From: Bacteroidota bacterium
GTDB lineage: Bacteria > Bacteroidota > Bacteroidia > Chitinophagales > Saprospiraceae
Assembly: GCA_030147525.1 (NCBI GenBank)
Contig: JASBVF010000010.1
Span: 186,001-250,000, forward strand
Direction of reading: 5' to 3'
Length of the DNA: 64,000 nucleotides
Of this stretch, positions 28,349 to 39,300 are shown one piece after another. The translations under genes and the position numbers were made by a program. Positions within the stretch are counted from its first letter, which is position 1. Each line of letters begins with the position of its first letter. The notes below the pieces were generated by a model, which searched no databases, had not been told where the DNA came from, and saw nothing but the letters and a program-made list of their open reading frames with translations.

Positions 28349-31300
28349 ATGAATAAACTCAGAGCAATTCTTATGATGGCGGCCTGTTGCTTCGTTTTGC
28401 AACTCGACGCCCAGAAAACAACCGTTTACACCGACGCCCAACTCGCCTACAAGCGGGGGGAAGATTTTTTTCAAAAAGGAGTTTACGGTTCGGCCATGGC
28501 CGAATACAAAACAGCGATCAACCTCATGCTGCCCGTCAGCGAACAGGAGTGGGAACTGCTGAGGATGCGGGCAGAATTGGGCTACGCAAAGTCAGCCGTG
28601 AGGATGGAACTGCCCGACGGAGAGAAATTGATTCTCGATTTCATTCGGAAGTACAAACCCGACCCGCTGGCGAGCCAGGCCCTGATGGAGGTGGCCAATT
28701 ATTTTTACAATGCTAAAAAGTACGACAAAGCCATCGAGTTTTACAAGCAAATCAACCCCAGGGAGTTGAGCCTGAACCAACGGGGGGAAGTTTATTTTAA
28801 AACCGGCTACTGCTACTTCGTGCAGAAGCAGTTCAAGGAGGCGGAGGCCAGTTTCCGTGAAATCAAGGACACCCAGGGCGATTATTTTTATCCCGCCAAC
28901 TACTACTACGGGCTCTGCAAATTTTTCAACAACCAGTACGCCGAAGCGATTAAGTCGTTCCGCCTCGTGGAGCGGTCCAGGGAATACAAACCTTTTGTGC
29001 CCTACTACATTACGCAGATTTACTTTGCGCAGCGTGATTTTGACGAAGTGATAAAATATGCCGAGCCAAAACTTTCTGACGGCGGCATTCGCTACACCAA
29101 AGAAATGAACCAGCTGGTTGGGCAGTCTTATTTTGAAAAAGGCGACTACGTCAAGGCGCTGCCTTACCTCGAAAAATACGCTGAAAGCTCCGGCCGGATG
29201 CGGGAGGAGGAATTTTACCAGCTCGGCTATTGCCAGTATCAGGTGGGCAAGTACAGAAACGCTGCCAATAATTTTGAAGAACTTAACCAGGTGAATTCTG
29301 CGCTTGGTCAGATGGCGCTCTATTATCTTGGCGACAGCCAGCTGAAACTGGGCGACAAACAGGCTGCCCGGAATGCTTTCGCTGCTGCAAGCCGCATGTC
29401 ATACGATCAGGATATTCAGGAAAACTCGCTCATCAACTACGCCAAGTTATCTTACGAATTGAAGTTTGACCGGGATGCTTTGGCCGCATTGCAGGGTATT
29501 CGCCCAGCGTCCAAATTTTACAATGAGGCGCAGACGCTGATGAGCCAGATTTTCGTGAATACGAGGAACTACGACCAGGCCATCGCCACACTTGAGGGGA
29601 TGCCGAACAAAACGCCCCAACTCCGGGAAGCTTACCAGCAGGTGCTTTACCTGCGGGGTGTTCAACACTACCGGGACGGCCGCATGGTGGCAGCCAAGGA
29701 GTTGCTTTCCAAGTCTGTGGCCAACTCTACCAACTCGGAATACAAAGCACTTGCGCTCTACTGGCTTGGCGATATTGCGCACCAGGACAAGGATTATAAC
29801 AAAAGCATTGACTACATCACCCAGTTCCTCGTACTGGCAAAGTCGTTGAGGACACTTCCGGACGAGTCCTCGGTATACACGGCTAACTACCTTCAGGGGT
29901 ACAATTATTTGAAAAAAGAAAACTTCACCTCTGCTCAGGGCTATTTTCAGGATGCAGTGGCCGGTATCAAGCGCAACCGTACTTTTATTCAAAACAAACA
30001 GGTCCGGGATGGTGTGTTGGGCGACGCCACGCTGCGTGCCGGTGATTGTTTGTTCAAAAAAAATCAGTACCGTGATGCTATTAAGTTCTACGATGAAGCC
30101 GTGAATTCAAAATACCCCGGCTTCGAATATGCGTTGTTTCAAAAAGCAATCATCGAAGGTTTGCGGGGCAATACGACTGAAAAAATCATTGCGCTGGAAG
30201 ACCTGATCAGCAAGTACCCCAAATCTAATTACGCCGACAACGGCCTGTTTCAGCTGGGAATTACCTACCAGGAAATCAAGCAATCCAGCAAAGCAACCGA
30301 CGCATTCAAGCGGTTGGTGGCCGAATATCCGAACTCTGATCTGGTCAACGATGCTCTGCTCCGTTTGGGGCTCGTTGCATACAACCAGGGCAATATGCAG
30401 GGCGCCATCAGCTACTACAAGCAGGTTTTTTCTCACAATCCATCCAAGGAAGAGGGTGACGCTGCGCTGGCGGCTCTGCGTGAAATCTACATCAAAGACC
30501 TTGGCGATGCGGACGGTTTCAACGCCTTCCTGGAAACTGTGCCCGGTTACAAACTCGACAATGCGCAGAAGGACGAAAATGCCTTCGCTGCTGCCGAGGC
30601 TGCCTACGAAGGCGGCAATTACGAACGTGCTATCACGGGTTACACCGAGTACATCAGCAAATACCCGAACGGCATCAACGTAATGGCGGCTTACTATCAC
30701 CGTGGTGAAAGCTATGCGGTGCTGAAGCAATACGGGCAGGCGCTGAAAAACTACGAATGGGTCATCGGCAAAGGTCCGGGCCGTTACTACGTGGATGCAC
30801 TTGGCAAGGCTGCTCAGATTGCTTATCACAACGAGCAGAATTTCAACAAAGCTTATGATTACTACACCAAGTGGGAAGAAGTGGCAACGACCGGTGAGGA
30901 CCGCTTCGAAGCGCAACTCGGCGCCATGCGTTCTGCCTATCGCCTTGGCGACACGAATGCCGTGCAGGCTTCGGCCCGGAAAGTGGCCAACAACCCCTCG
31001 GCTACCGATGCACAGGTGGCTGCCGCTCATTTTTACCTTGGTAAAATCGCATTCGACCGCAAGGATTACGACCCGGCCCTTCAATCTTTTGACCGGGTGC
31101 TGAAACTCAGCGATAACGAACAAACGGCCGAGGCTCGTTACCTCATTGCCCAGATTCACTACAACCGCCGTGACCTCGACCGTGCTAAAAAACGCTGCCT
31201 TGACAACAACAATGAAAGCTCCAACTACCCTTTCTGGGTGGGTAAAAGCTTGATTTTGTTGTCAGATATCTTTGCCGAGCAGGGAGATCTGTTCAGCGCT

Positions 31301-31456
31301 CGTACAGTGCTTGAGGCTTTGATTGAAAACTACGAAAACAAAACAGACGAGATCATCCCGACGGCTAAAAAGAAACTGGAGACTTTGAAAAAACAGGCCG
31401 CCGGATCGAGCAGGCTGGACAACAGCAATAATTTCATGGATGACGGTGGAAATTGA
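28349..31456 (+). CDS. Large exported tetratricopeptide-repeat protein
   Basis: I choose ATG 28349 because it starts directly with a signal peptide (MNKLRAILMMAACCFVLQLDAQ); the frame also has an upstream ATG at 28235, but that would bury the signal 38 residues in. The mature protein of about 1,010 residues is almost entirely TPR-like helices (for example YFKTGYCYFVQKQFKEAEAS, ALYYLGDSQLKLGDKQAARN, LFQLGITYQEIKQSSKATDA). It ends in a polar tail. The next gene, an outer-membrane beta-barrel, follows after 87 bp on the same strand. I infer a periplasmic scaffold working with that barrel, as such TPR-barrel pairs occur in this phylum; the process is not known to me. Confidence 0.85.
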   Translation: MNKLRAILMMAACCFVLQLDAQKTTVYTDAQLAYKRGEDFFQKGVYGSAMAEYKTAINLMLPVSEQEWELLRMRAELGYAKSAVRMELPDGEKLILDFIRKYKPDPLASQALMEVANYFYNAKKYDKAIEFYKQINPRELSLNQRGEVYFKTGYCYFVQKQFKEAEASFREIKDTQGDYFYPANYYYGLCKFFNNQYAEAIKSFRLVERSREYKPFVPYYITQIYFAQRDFDEVIKYAEPKLSDGGIRYTKEMNQLVGQSYFEKGDYVKALPYLEKYAESSGRMREEEFYQLGYCQYQVGKYRNAANNFEELNQVNSALGQMALYYLGDSQLKLGDKQAARNAFAAASRMSYDQDIQENSLINYAKLSYELKFDRDALAALQGIRPASKFYNEAQTLMSQIFVNTRNYDQAIATLEGMPNKTPQLREAYQQVLYLRGVQHYRDGRMVAAKELLSKSVANSTNSEYKALALYWLGDIAHQDKDYNKSIDYITQFLVLAKSLRTLPDESSVYTANYLQGYNYLKKENFTSAQGYFQDAVAGIKRNRTFIQNKQVRDGVLGDATLRAGDCLFKKNQYRDAIKFYDEAVNSKYPGFEYALFQKAIIEGLRGNTTEKIIALEDLISKYPKSNYADNGLFQLGITYQEIKQSSKATDAFKRLVAEYPNSDLVNDALLRLGLVAYNQGNMQGAISYYKQVFSHNPSKEEGDAALAALREIYIKDLGDADGFNAFLETVPGYKLDNAQKDENAFAAAEAAYEGGNYERAITGYTEYISKYPNGINVMAAYYHRGESYAVLKQYGQALKNYEWVIGKGPGRYYVDALGKAAQIAYHNEQNFNKAYDYYTKWEEVATTGEDRFEAQLGAMRSAYRLGDTNAVQASARKVANNPSATDAQVAAAHFYLGKIAFDRKDYDPALQSFDRVLKLSDNEQTAEARYLIAQIHYNRRDLDRAKKRCLDNNNESSNYPFWVGKSLILLSDIFAEQGDLFSARTVLEALIENYENKTDEIIPTAKKKLETLKKQAAGSSRLDNSNNFMDDGGN

Positions 31457-31543
31457 TGGTTTGATTGTTAAATGGTTTGATTGTCATAAACAATCCAGCC
31501 ATCCAGCCATCAAACAATTCCAACAATCAAACAATCAAATAAA
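31457..31543 (+). repeat. Self-complementary spacer between the TPR and barrel genes
   Basis: The whole 87-bp spacer is built of short words and their complements. TGGTTTGATTGT occurs at 31457-31468 and 31473-31484, its complement AACAATCAAACA at 31522-31533, and GATTGT/ACAATC pair at 31479-31484 and 31490-31495. ACAATCAAAT (31531-31540) lies three bases before the next ATG. Compare 49207-49289 and 50411-50487. Confidence 0.75.
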
Positions 31544-33214
31544 ATGAAGAAGCAAAAATTCATCTTCCTTCTTTTCACAAGCATACTCGCCCTGCCGCTT
31601 TGGGCCCAAACCGACCTGCCAAGCGAGCAGGTTGAGGTCATCAAAGTTTTTGAAGCACAGTTGGCTGAGACGGAAAAAGTATCGGTAAGCCCGGAGCTTC
31701 CGCCGGTGGACACGACCATCAAACGCCAGGATTACCAGGTGCCGCCCAAATCCTTCGAAGTGGAATATCCGGCGCCCCGTATCCGCCCGATCACCTACAA
31801 ATCGGATGAAGAAATACCGGATGCCTATAATTTTTATGCAAAACTGGGCGCCGGTCTGCCAAGGGCAATTTACGGCGACGGCTCGTTCAGCAAACACGTG
31901 GAGGTGAGCGACAAAAGCTCCTACGACATCGGCCTGAACCTGATGCATCATTCCGCAAATTTTTCTAACAATGAAGTTGAAAATCAGCGGTTTGGATTGA
32001 CAAAAGCGCAGGGGGAGGGGACTTACTACTTCGAGCAGGGATTCGCCGTCAATTCTAAGCTGGGCTACACTTCCAACCGGGTGAGCTACTACGGCTACAA
32101 CTTTGATGAATTTTACGACGATGGCCCACAGGAGAAAGATGCGGTGAAACAGCTGTTCGGCATTTTCGACTTTGGGGCAAGTATTTTTAACGGTGTTCAA
32201 ACGGCCGGAGATTTCAACTACAATGCCGGCTTCGATCTCTACACCATGGGCGATGAGTTTGCCTCCAACGAATTCGGTATGGCGCTTAAAGGCAATGCCA
32301 CGAAGTGGATTCAGGGCAAACATTCCTTCGATATCGGCCTGATCACGGATTTTACCTGGTACGATGACACGCTGATCAACAAGGAAACACTGCACAATTT
32401 CACCCTGCACCCTGCCTTCACTTTTCATGCCCATGCATTCAAGGTGAAAGTGGGCGGAAGGCTGGTTTCCAACAACGACGAGTTCACCCCCTTCCCGGAT
32501 GTGGAAGCCGTACTTAACCTCACCGGAAACGAGCTGGCGCTCTTCGTTGGTCTGGAGGGAGATTTGCAAAAAAACACTTTCCGCAGTCTCACTACCTACA
32601 ATCCTTACATCCACACACGGCTGGAACCGGGCACGCTTCGAAATACCAAGTATTTCAATGCTTTTGCCGGGGTGAGGGGCAATCTCAAGTTTTTTGAATA
32701 CACCGCCCAGATCGGCTACAAACCGACGAATGACCTGGCGATGTATATTTTTCGCTTCGACGGCGATAATATCTATGATTTCGATGTGGTTTACGACGAT
32801 GTCAATATCGTTAACATCAGTGGGTCGGTGAAGGCTGTTCCCATCAAAAACCTGACCGTAACCGGTACGCTGAGCCAGAGTTTTTTTGATGAAAAAACGG
32901 AGTTCCGTACCTGGCATGTGCCGTCATTTCAGGCCAATTTTCAGGCGCTCTACACTTCAAGCGATGGCAAACTCAGCGCAAAAGCCCAATTGTTTCTGGA
33001 AAATGGTGTTTCAGCCAACCGAATCGGGGGGGTTAATCGTTGGGACAACCTCGGTGCATTGTACGACCTGAGCCTCGGCGGCGAGTATTGGTTTGTGAAA
33101 AACTTCGGCGCATTCCTCGAAGTAAACAACCTGCTGAACAACGAACGGGAACGCTGGCGCTACTACAGAACTTACGGCATCAACGTGCTCGGAGGAATCA
33201 CTGCGAGGTTCTGA
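31544..33214 (+). CDS. Outer-membrane beta-barrel protein (TonB-receptor-like barrel)
   Basis: The protein has 556 residues with a clear signal peptide (MKKQKFIFLLFTSILALPLWAQ). A linker of about 60 residues, rich in Pro and charged residues, precedes a long series of amphipathic strands with aromatic girdles (YNFYAKLGAGLPRAIYGDGS, AGFDLYTMGDEFASNEFGM) and the end ITARF has the terminal phenylalanine typical of proteins inserted by BamA. No TonB box or plug domain is evident, so it is not a full TonB-dependent receptor. It is the last gene of a likely two-gene operon with the TPR protein and is followed by a strong terminator. Confidence 0.8.
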   Translation: MKKQKFIFLLFTSILALPLWAQTDLPSEQVEVIKVFEAQLAETEKVSVSPELPPVDTTIKRQDYQVPPKSFEVEYPAPRIRPITYKSDEEIPDAYNFYAKLGAGLPRAIYGDGSFSKHVEVSDKSSYDIGLNLMHHSANFSNNEVENQRFGLTKAQGEGTYYFEQGFAVNSKLGYTSNRVSYYGYNFDEFYDDGPQEKDAVKQLFGIFDFGASIFNGVQTAGDFNYNAGFDLYTMGDEFASNEFGMALKGNATKWIQGKHSFDIGLITDFTWYDDTLINKETLHNFTLHPAFTFHAHAFKVKVGGRLVSNNDEFTPFPDVEAVLNLTGNELALFVGLEGDLQKNTFRSLTTYNPYIHTRLEPGTLRNTKYFNAFAGVRGNLKFFEYTAQIGYKPTNDLAMYIFRFDGDNIYDFDVVYDDVNIVNISGSVKAVPIKNLTVTGTLSQSFFDEKTEFRTWHVPSFQANFQALYTSSDGKLSAKAQLFLENGVSANRIGGVNRWDNLGALYDLSLGGEYWFVKNFGAFLEVNNLLNNERERWRYYRTYGINVLGGITARF

Positions 33215-33232
33215 TTGCGAAGCGATTCAAAT

Positions 33233-33270
33233 AAAAAATGCCCGGTGTAACGTTACGCCGGGCATTTTTT
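33233..33270 (+). terminator. Intrinsic terminator after the barrel gene
   Basis: AAAAAATGCCCGG(T)GTAAC pairs with GTTAC(G)CCGGGCATTTTTT, a near-perfect hairpin with one G-U type position, ending in six T. Confidence 0.93.
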
Positions 33271-33273
33271 ATA

Positions 33274-33311
33274 AAAAAACAAGGGTTGCCAGCCTTTCAG
33301 CCCTGCAACCC
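33274..33311 (-). terminator. Intrinsic terminator for the minus-strand gene ending at 33395
   Basis: GGGTTGC (33283-33289) pairs with GCAACCC (33305-33311). Read on the minus strand the hairpin is followed by TTGTTTTTTT. It lies 84 bases past the stop and faces the + terminator at 33233-33270. Confidence 0.75.
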
Positions 33312-33394
33312 CCGTCAATAGTGTGTGGATAAAAGATGTTAATTCTACGAGCTTATTTGTTAGAGCTTTTTATTGCTAACGGCCAATAGCACAT

Positions 33395-36300
33395 CTATCT
33401 GTTGACCTGAACGTATCCTGAGAACTTCTCTTTTTTACCGTCAATTTCCACTTCGAGAACATAGAAATAAGAGCCGTCCGGCAGTTTGGTGTTCCTGTAA
33501 ATGGCGTCCCATCCGCTGGCATTCGTATATCTTTCCCGTTGGTAGACACGAGATCCCCAGCGGTTGAAAATTACTAGGCTATTATTCGGGTAGTGTTCGA
33601 TATTTTTGATTCTGAAAAAGTCATTCACGCCGTCCTCGTTCGGGCTGAAACCGTTGTAAATCACCAGCGCCGTACTGGTATCGACTACTGAAATGAGCAC
33701 GATCGTCGTATCGCAGTTGCCGAGGTTATCGCAAATCACGTAGCAAGCCTGATCCGGACCGATTTCGAGGCCGGTAATCTCAATGCATTCGTTGCCGAGT
33801 GAAACCAATTGGGCATTGTTCGTGAATGAAATACAGTAGTTATTCATCAGCTCAGGCGTACCTGCGAGTTCGTCTGTCGGCAGGCAGAGCGGTTCCGTGC
33901 TGCCGAGCGGTACTTCAATTTCTATGGTGTCAATCTTCGGCGTTGGAATACCGAGAATATTAATAAACAGCGTGTCTTTACAACCTGAAACCGGATCAGT
34001 AACCACAAAAACGTGTGCCGGGTCATTGTTCACAAGAATACTTGGATGTGAAACGCTGACGGTGTTCACCTGCAAGTTTAGCGTCGTTGCACTGTTGATG
34101 TGCGTGATGATGAGGCTGCCATAATTGGAATTGGAGGCCCCGCCGTTGATGCTCTTGTCATCTTCATTCAGCAACCAGTTGCCCAGCGGGTCCACGTCGT
34201 TCATGTGGTCGAGCAGTTCCACGATTTCGTTGAACATGAATCCTTCCGTCCGGTTACCCCGGAAATTCCACTCATCCAGCATGTAGGGTGGGGCGCCAAG
34301 GCCCAACAGCATGCCGTATCCATAAAATATCGTGCTGTCAATGCAAGACTGAATATCCTGACCGTAGGGTGCTCCGTCGAGTTCGAGGTCGAAAATCGAC
34401 AAGTCGGGTAGCTCGGTTGGTAGGCATACCTCGGTCGGATTGGTAAGTAATGCGAGATTGAAAGTGTCAAGGTAAAATACGTCTTCACAAGGTTCAATGG
34501 TGCAAATGTCAGGTATTTGAAGATTGTCGCCTTGCGTAGTACATCCCAGCGCATCTGTGATTGTAACGTGGTAAATCGAGTCGGCAGACAGGCCGTTTGC
34601 CGTAGCTTCAGTGCTGCCGTTGCTCCAGGCGTAAGAGAAGCCACCGTTAGCGCCACTGACGACGAGAGCAATGAAACCATCGTTTCCTGCGCAGGTTTCT
34701 CCTCCCAGATTCAGGTCGACGGCCCAGTCAGCGGGACCGGTGACTTCGACATCCTGAAGTTCAGCCGTACAGCCGTTCAGCGTGTAGCGAATGGTGTAGG
34801 TGCCGGCCGTTGCGCCCGTCCATGGAGTCACCGCTACGAAAGAATTATTTTGATCAAAAATCTGAAACTCCTTACCCGGATCGGCGGCGGTAATGGCACC
34901 GAATTCTCCGGGGCAGGTATAATTTGAAACCGAAACATCATCCATCGTGAGCGTTGGCTGCGTCATGATGCCCAGGTTTGCATTGATCGTTTTAGAACAA
35001 CCGCTGGCGTCGGTGATCGTGATAGTGATGACGCCGTCGTAGAGGTCTATAATTGTTGCAGAGGCTGTCACGGGGCTTGCCGGGGCTGTTCCCTCCGAAG
35101 AAGTAATCGTGTAGGGTGCCGTACCTCCTGAAATTTCAATTTCAATAAACGCATCCGACACGCCGCATTCACTGGCCTTCGTGATCGTCGAAGAGGCAAA
35201 AATCTGCCCGCCGCCATTGATGACGAACGGGGTGAAAGCCTGACAGTTGGTCATCAGTTCTGAAATCTGAATAACGTAAGCGCCCGCTCCAAGTCCTGGG
35301 ACGGTAATGTCTTCGCCGTCCGTACCAAAACCGCTGATGGCAGTATTCAGCACGTCGTAGCTGAAGGAACCGTTGCCGTTCACTTCGAAAGTCAGACTTC
35401 CGTCTGCTCCGCCACAGCTGGCATCTACCTGATCGAGAATGCTTACCTCCGGGCCGTCAGTCGCCGAAACAGTGAAGGCGCCGGATTTGGTGCATCCGCC
35501 CGCATCTGTGACAGTGACGAAGTAAACGCCGGACGCAAGATTTTCCAGTGGGTTGGTGCTTCCGAGCGAAGTGCCACTACTGTTTTGCCACTGAAAAGTG
35601 ACACCGGCAGGAAGGCCGGTCAGTTGAATGGCGCCGGTGCTGGCAGAGCAGCCTGACGGCGTGGTGTTCGGCGTCAGTGTGAAACTTGCCTGCTGGCTGC
35701 CCACCGTTGCGGTAACGGGAGCGATACAGCCGTTTGCATCTCTTATGATGAGGACGCTGGTGCCGGGCGCCTGGTTTCCAATCGTCAGCGGAAGGCTGTT
35801 GATGGTCACGTTGGTGGCAACCGGTTGATTGTTTTGATAAAGATCATAAACGTACGGCTGAGCACCGCCGCTAATTTCAAGCGAGAAGCTTCCATCGGAA
35901 GCGCCACATGCGGCATTTTGAATAGTTGCTGTCGCAATGAGGTCGCTGCTTTGAGAAGCAATCGCTACTGTTTCAACATCGGAGCAGCCGTTTGCATCAA
36001 GTATTTCTACCTGATAAGCACCTGCTGCAAGTCCGGTAAAAGTGAATGACGACTGGCTGCCGGCAAACTGGTCAATCAGCGTGCTACCAGCGCCGGAGGT
36101 GTAAAGGTTGACGGTATAGTTGGACGAACCGCCGCTTACTTCCACGGTCAGACTGCCATCGCCGCCGCTGCCTGAGCAATCGGTAGCCGGCTGCTCTGAG
36201 AGGCTGGTGATGCTGACGGGCTGCGAGGTGCCCACTACCGCCGAAGCAGTAGCGGAGCAGCCTGAGCCGTCTTCTGTAATGGTCACCTGGTAGGTTCCGC

Positions 36301-39300
36301 CTGACAGATTTGAAAGATTTTGACTGCCGGAGCCATTGCTCCAGCTAAAAGAATAATTGCCAGTTCCGGCAAGGTTGAGGTTTATTGCGCCCGTGTTTAG
36401 GCCACAGCCTGCGTCCGTGACGTCAAGTGTAGCGCCGGGATTGTAATCTGTGATGTCGACAACTTCGGTTCCGGACGATTGACAACCTTGGTTGTCAATC
36501 TCCAGTCCGATTGTTTTTTGACCGCTTGCTGGCCATGAGACCACGATGGTGGCTCCTGCCGGATCAATAGAAGTTGCCTGACTGCTGAATATGAGCTGAC
36601 CGCCGTCGAGCGACCAGTTTAATGATGAGTTTGCTGATGCTGTACCGGTGAAATCGATTGTCACCTCTCCGTTTGTGCAGAGGGTAGAGGATACGGCGAA
36701 ATCAGCCGTTGGAATTTCGATACCTGTCAGATTAAAAGTTTCCGTGACGGTGCAATTGTTGTTGTCCGTGAATTCAACCTGAAAGTCCGTAGTGCCGGCG
36801 CCATCGGCGTCCACATCGAAAGTGAGCGTGCTGCCGTTGACATTTTCATTTGAAAAAATACCGCTTCCGGCGATGATGTAGTCGGCGATATCCGAGCTTA
36901 TTTCAATCGAAACGGAAGCCGAAGTGCCATCGCAGATGCTGAAATCTGCAACGGGCGTAAACACGGTTGGAGGCGTTGGTTCGGTCAGTGAAATACTGCT
37001 GCCTGCCACCTGGCAGGAGCCATCGTTGTTGGCCACAACGATATCGAAATCGCCACCGCCAAGGTTGCTGAAAATATTGCTTGTCTGGAAGTTCTGGCCG
37101 CCGTCGATGCTATACCGGAGCGGAGCATTTCCGCCTGATGCATTGATTGTGATGGAGCCATCTCCCGCACAACCGTTTGGTTGCGTTGAAGTTGCATCAA
37201 CAAATATCGGCTCTGCAGGTGCAGTGATGACGACAGGGCTGAAACTATATTCTACCGGACAAGTACCATTAATGTTTCTGACAAAAACTGTATAGGTTCC
37301 GGGTGCAACATTTGAAAAAAGTGAATCCGTTTGCCATGCCATGCTGTCAATGCTGTACTCAAGCGGTCCACCGCCAATGGCACTGACGTAGATGGATGCA
37401 TCCTGCACTCCGCAATCAGAGGGGTCCGTGGAGACTACATCTTTAAAAACCGGATCGTTCGATACCTCTACCGTCACCGAGCTGGTGGCTTCGCAGCCAA
37501 AATCATTGGTCACCGTCAGGGTGTAGGCAGTGGTAGCTGATGGCTGGGCGAAGGGAGCAGAGCTGTTCGGATCGTCAAGGCCCGTTGCGGGGCTCCACGA
37601 TGCGGACGAGATGCTGGCCGGTGATTCGAGCGTTACTCCGTCGCCGTTGCAGACGACGAAATAGTCAACCGGAGCTTCGCCGGGAGAAGGAAAAACGGTG
37701 ACGAAATCCGTGAAAGTTGCAGAGCAACCGCCTTGGGTCGTCACCGTCAATGAAACCTCAAAATTCCCGGAACTGACGTAAGTATGAGAAGGAGATTCAT
37801 CTGTCGAAGGGGCGCTGTTGTCCCCGAAATCCCAACTCCAGGAAGTGATCGTTTCAATAGAAGTAGTTGTATTATTAAAATCGATGGTTATGTTCTGACA
37901 AGCATCCTGTGCCTGAAACCCTGGCGACAGGGCAGCGCATGGATCGTTGGAGCAATCTTCTGCCGGCAGGTTGGAGATACAGATCGGCGCATCGGCGCCA
38001 CCGTATCCACTGACGGAAAGTTGCTGTCCTACGTTGGCACTCTGGCTGTTCGGAGGAAAAAACGGGTCGGTATCATTGTCCATCAGGACGACCTGGCCGC
38101 CCTGGCAACTGCCGCTGTTTTTAAAGGTGAAAAGTGGTGTTTTCACCCCTTTTTGATAAGGTACGCCCTGCGTGCCGGGGCTGTCGAGGATGAAAGAAAT
38201 GTAATCGCTGCCGGGGTCTTCCGACGGGGCGGCGTAGGTGGAAGCCAACCCGAAGTTTACACCTGACAGCTTGCTCGTTAAGTCGCTGACAACGAAGCCG
38301 CCGGATGGAACTTTTATTGTAAACTGCATGGACGAGGTGATGTTGTTGGGCAGCGTCCAGGTTGTATCTGAAATCATGGACACCTGGAACTCATCCGTGG
38401 CAAGTTTTTCAATTTCATAGGTAATCAAACAGGATGGGGCTGGTGGTGGTACTGCTCCGCATGCGGCATTGTCGCCGAGGCACACCGGGATATCGGCGCC
38501 ACCGTATCCGCTGACGGAAATCTGCTGCCCGACGTTGGCGCTCTGGCTGTTTGGCGGGAAGAACGGATCGTTGTTAGCCATTAGCTTCACGCTGTCACCT
38601 GTGCAGGTTCCTGCATTTTCGAAAGTGAAAAGCGGGACAGTATTGCCTTTCACGTAGGGGATTCCCTGCGTGCCCGGGCTTTCAAGTATCACTGAAATGT
38701 AGTCGTGGGTTGGATCTTCGCTTGGTGCAATATAGCTGGAAGCAAGTCCGAAATTGACACCGCTGATCTGGCTGACTAGCGACGAAGCGACGAATCCTCC
38801 GGTGGGAACTTTCAAAGTAACCTGAAGGGAGGAAGTTAGATTATTTGGAAAATTCCAGGTTGTATCGCTGATCATGTTGACCTGGTATTGGCCGTTGCCG
38901 AGTGCCTGAAGTTCATACGTGATGAGGCAAACTGGCGCCACACAACCGGTCAGTGTGTAGCTGCCGACGAAGCTTGTACAGTTTTTGGTAATGTCCTGCA
39001 CCCAGAATGAATGAGTGCCTGCCGCAAGACCCGAAAAAGTACTCGATGCCTGCCACGGACCATTCACGTTCATGGCATATCGCAAAGTTCCGCCGTTGCC
39101 GGCAACGGCATTGATCGTAACGCTGCCGTTGGATTGCCCACAGGCAGGGTTGGTTACATTTACCCCAAGAATAGTGGCCGCCAACGGGCCGTCCAGCTCG
39201 TAACTACCGGCCTCTTCAATACAAATAGCTGCCACATCCCTTACTGCCACGTTGAATAAATCGCCTGAAGCCAGGTTGGCAAAAACAGAGTCAGACTGCC

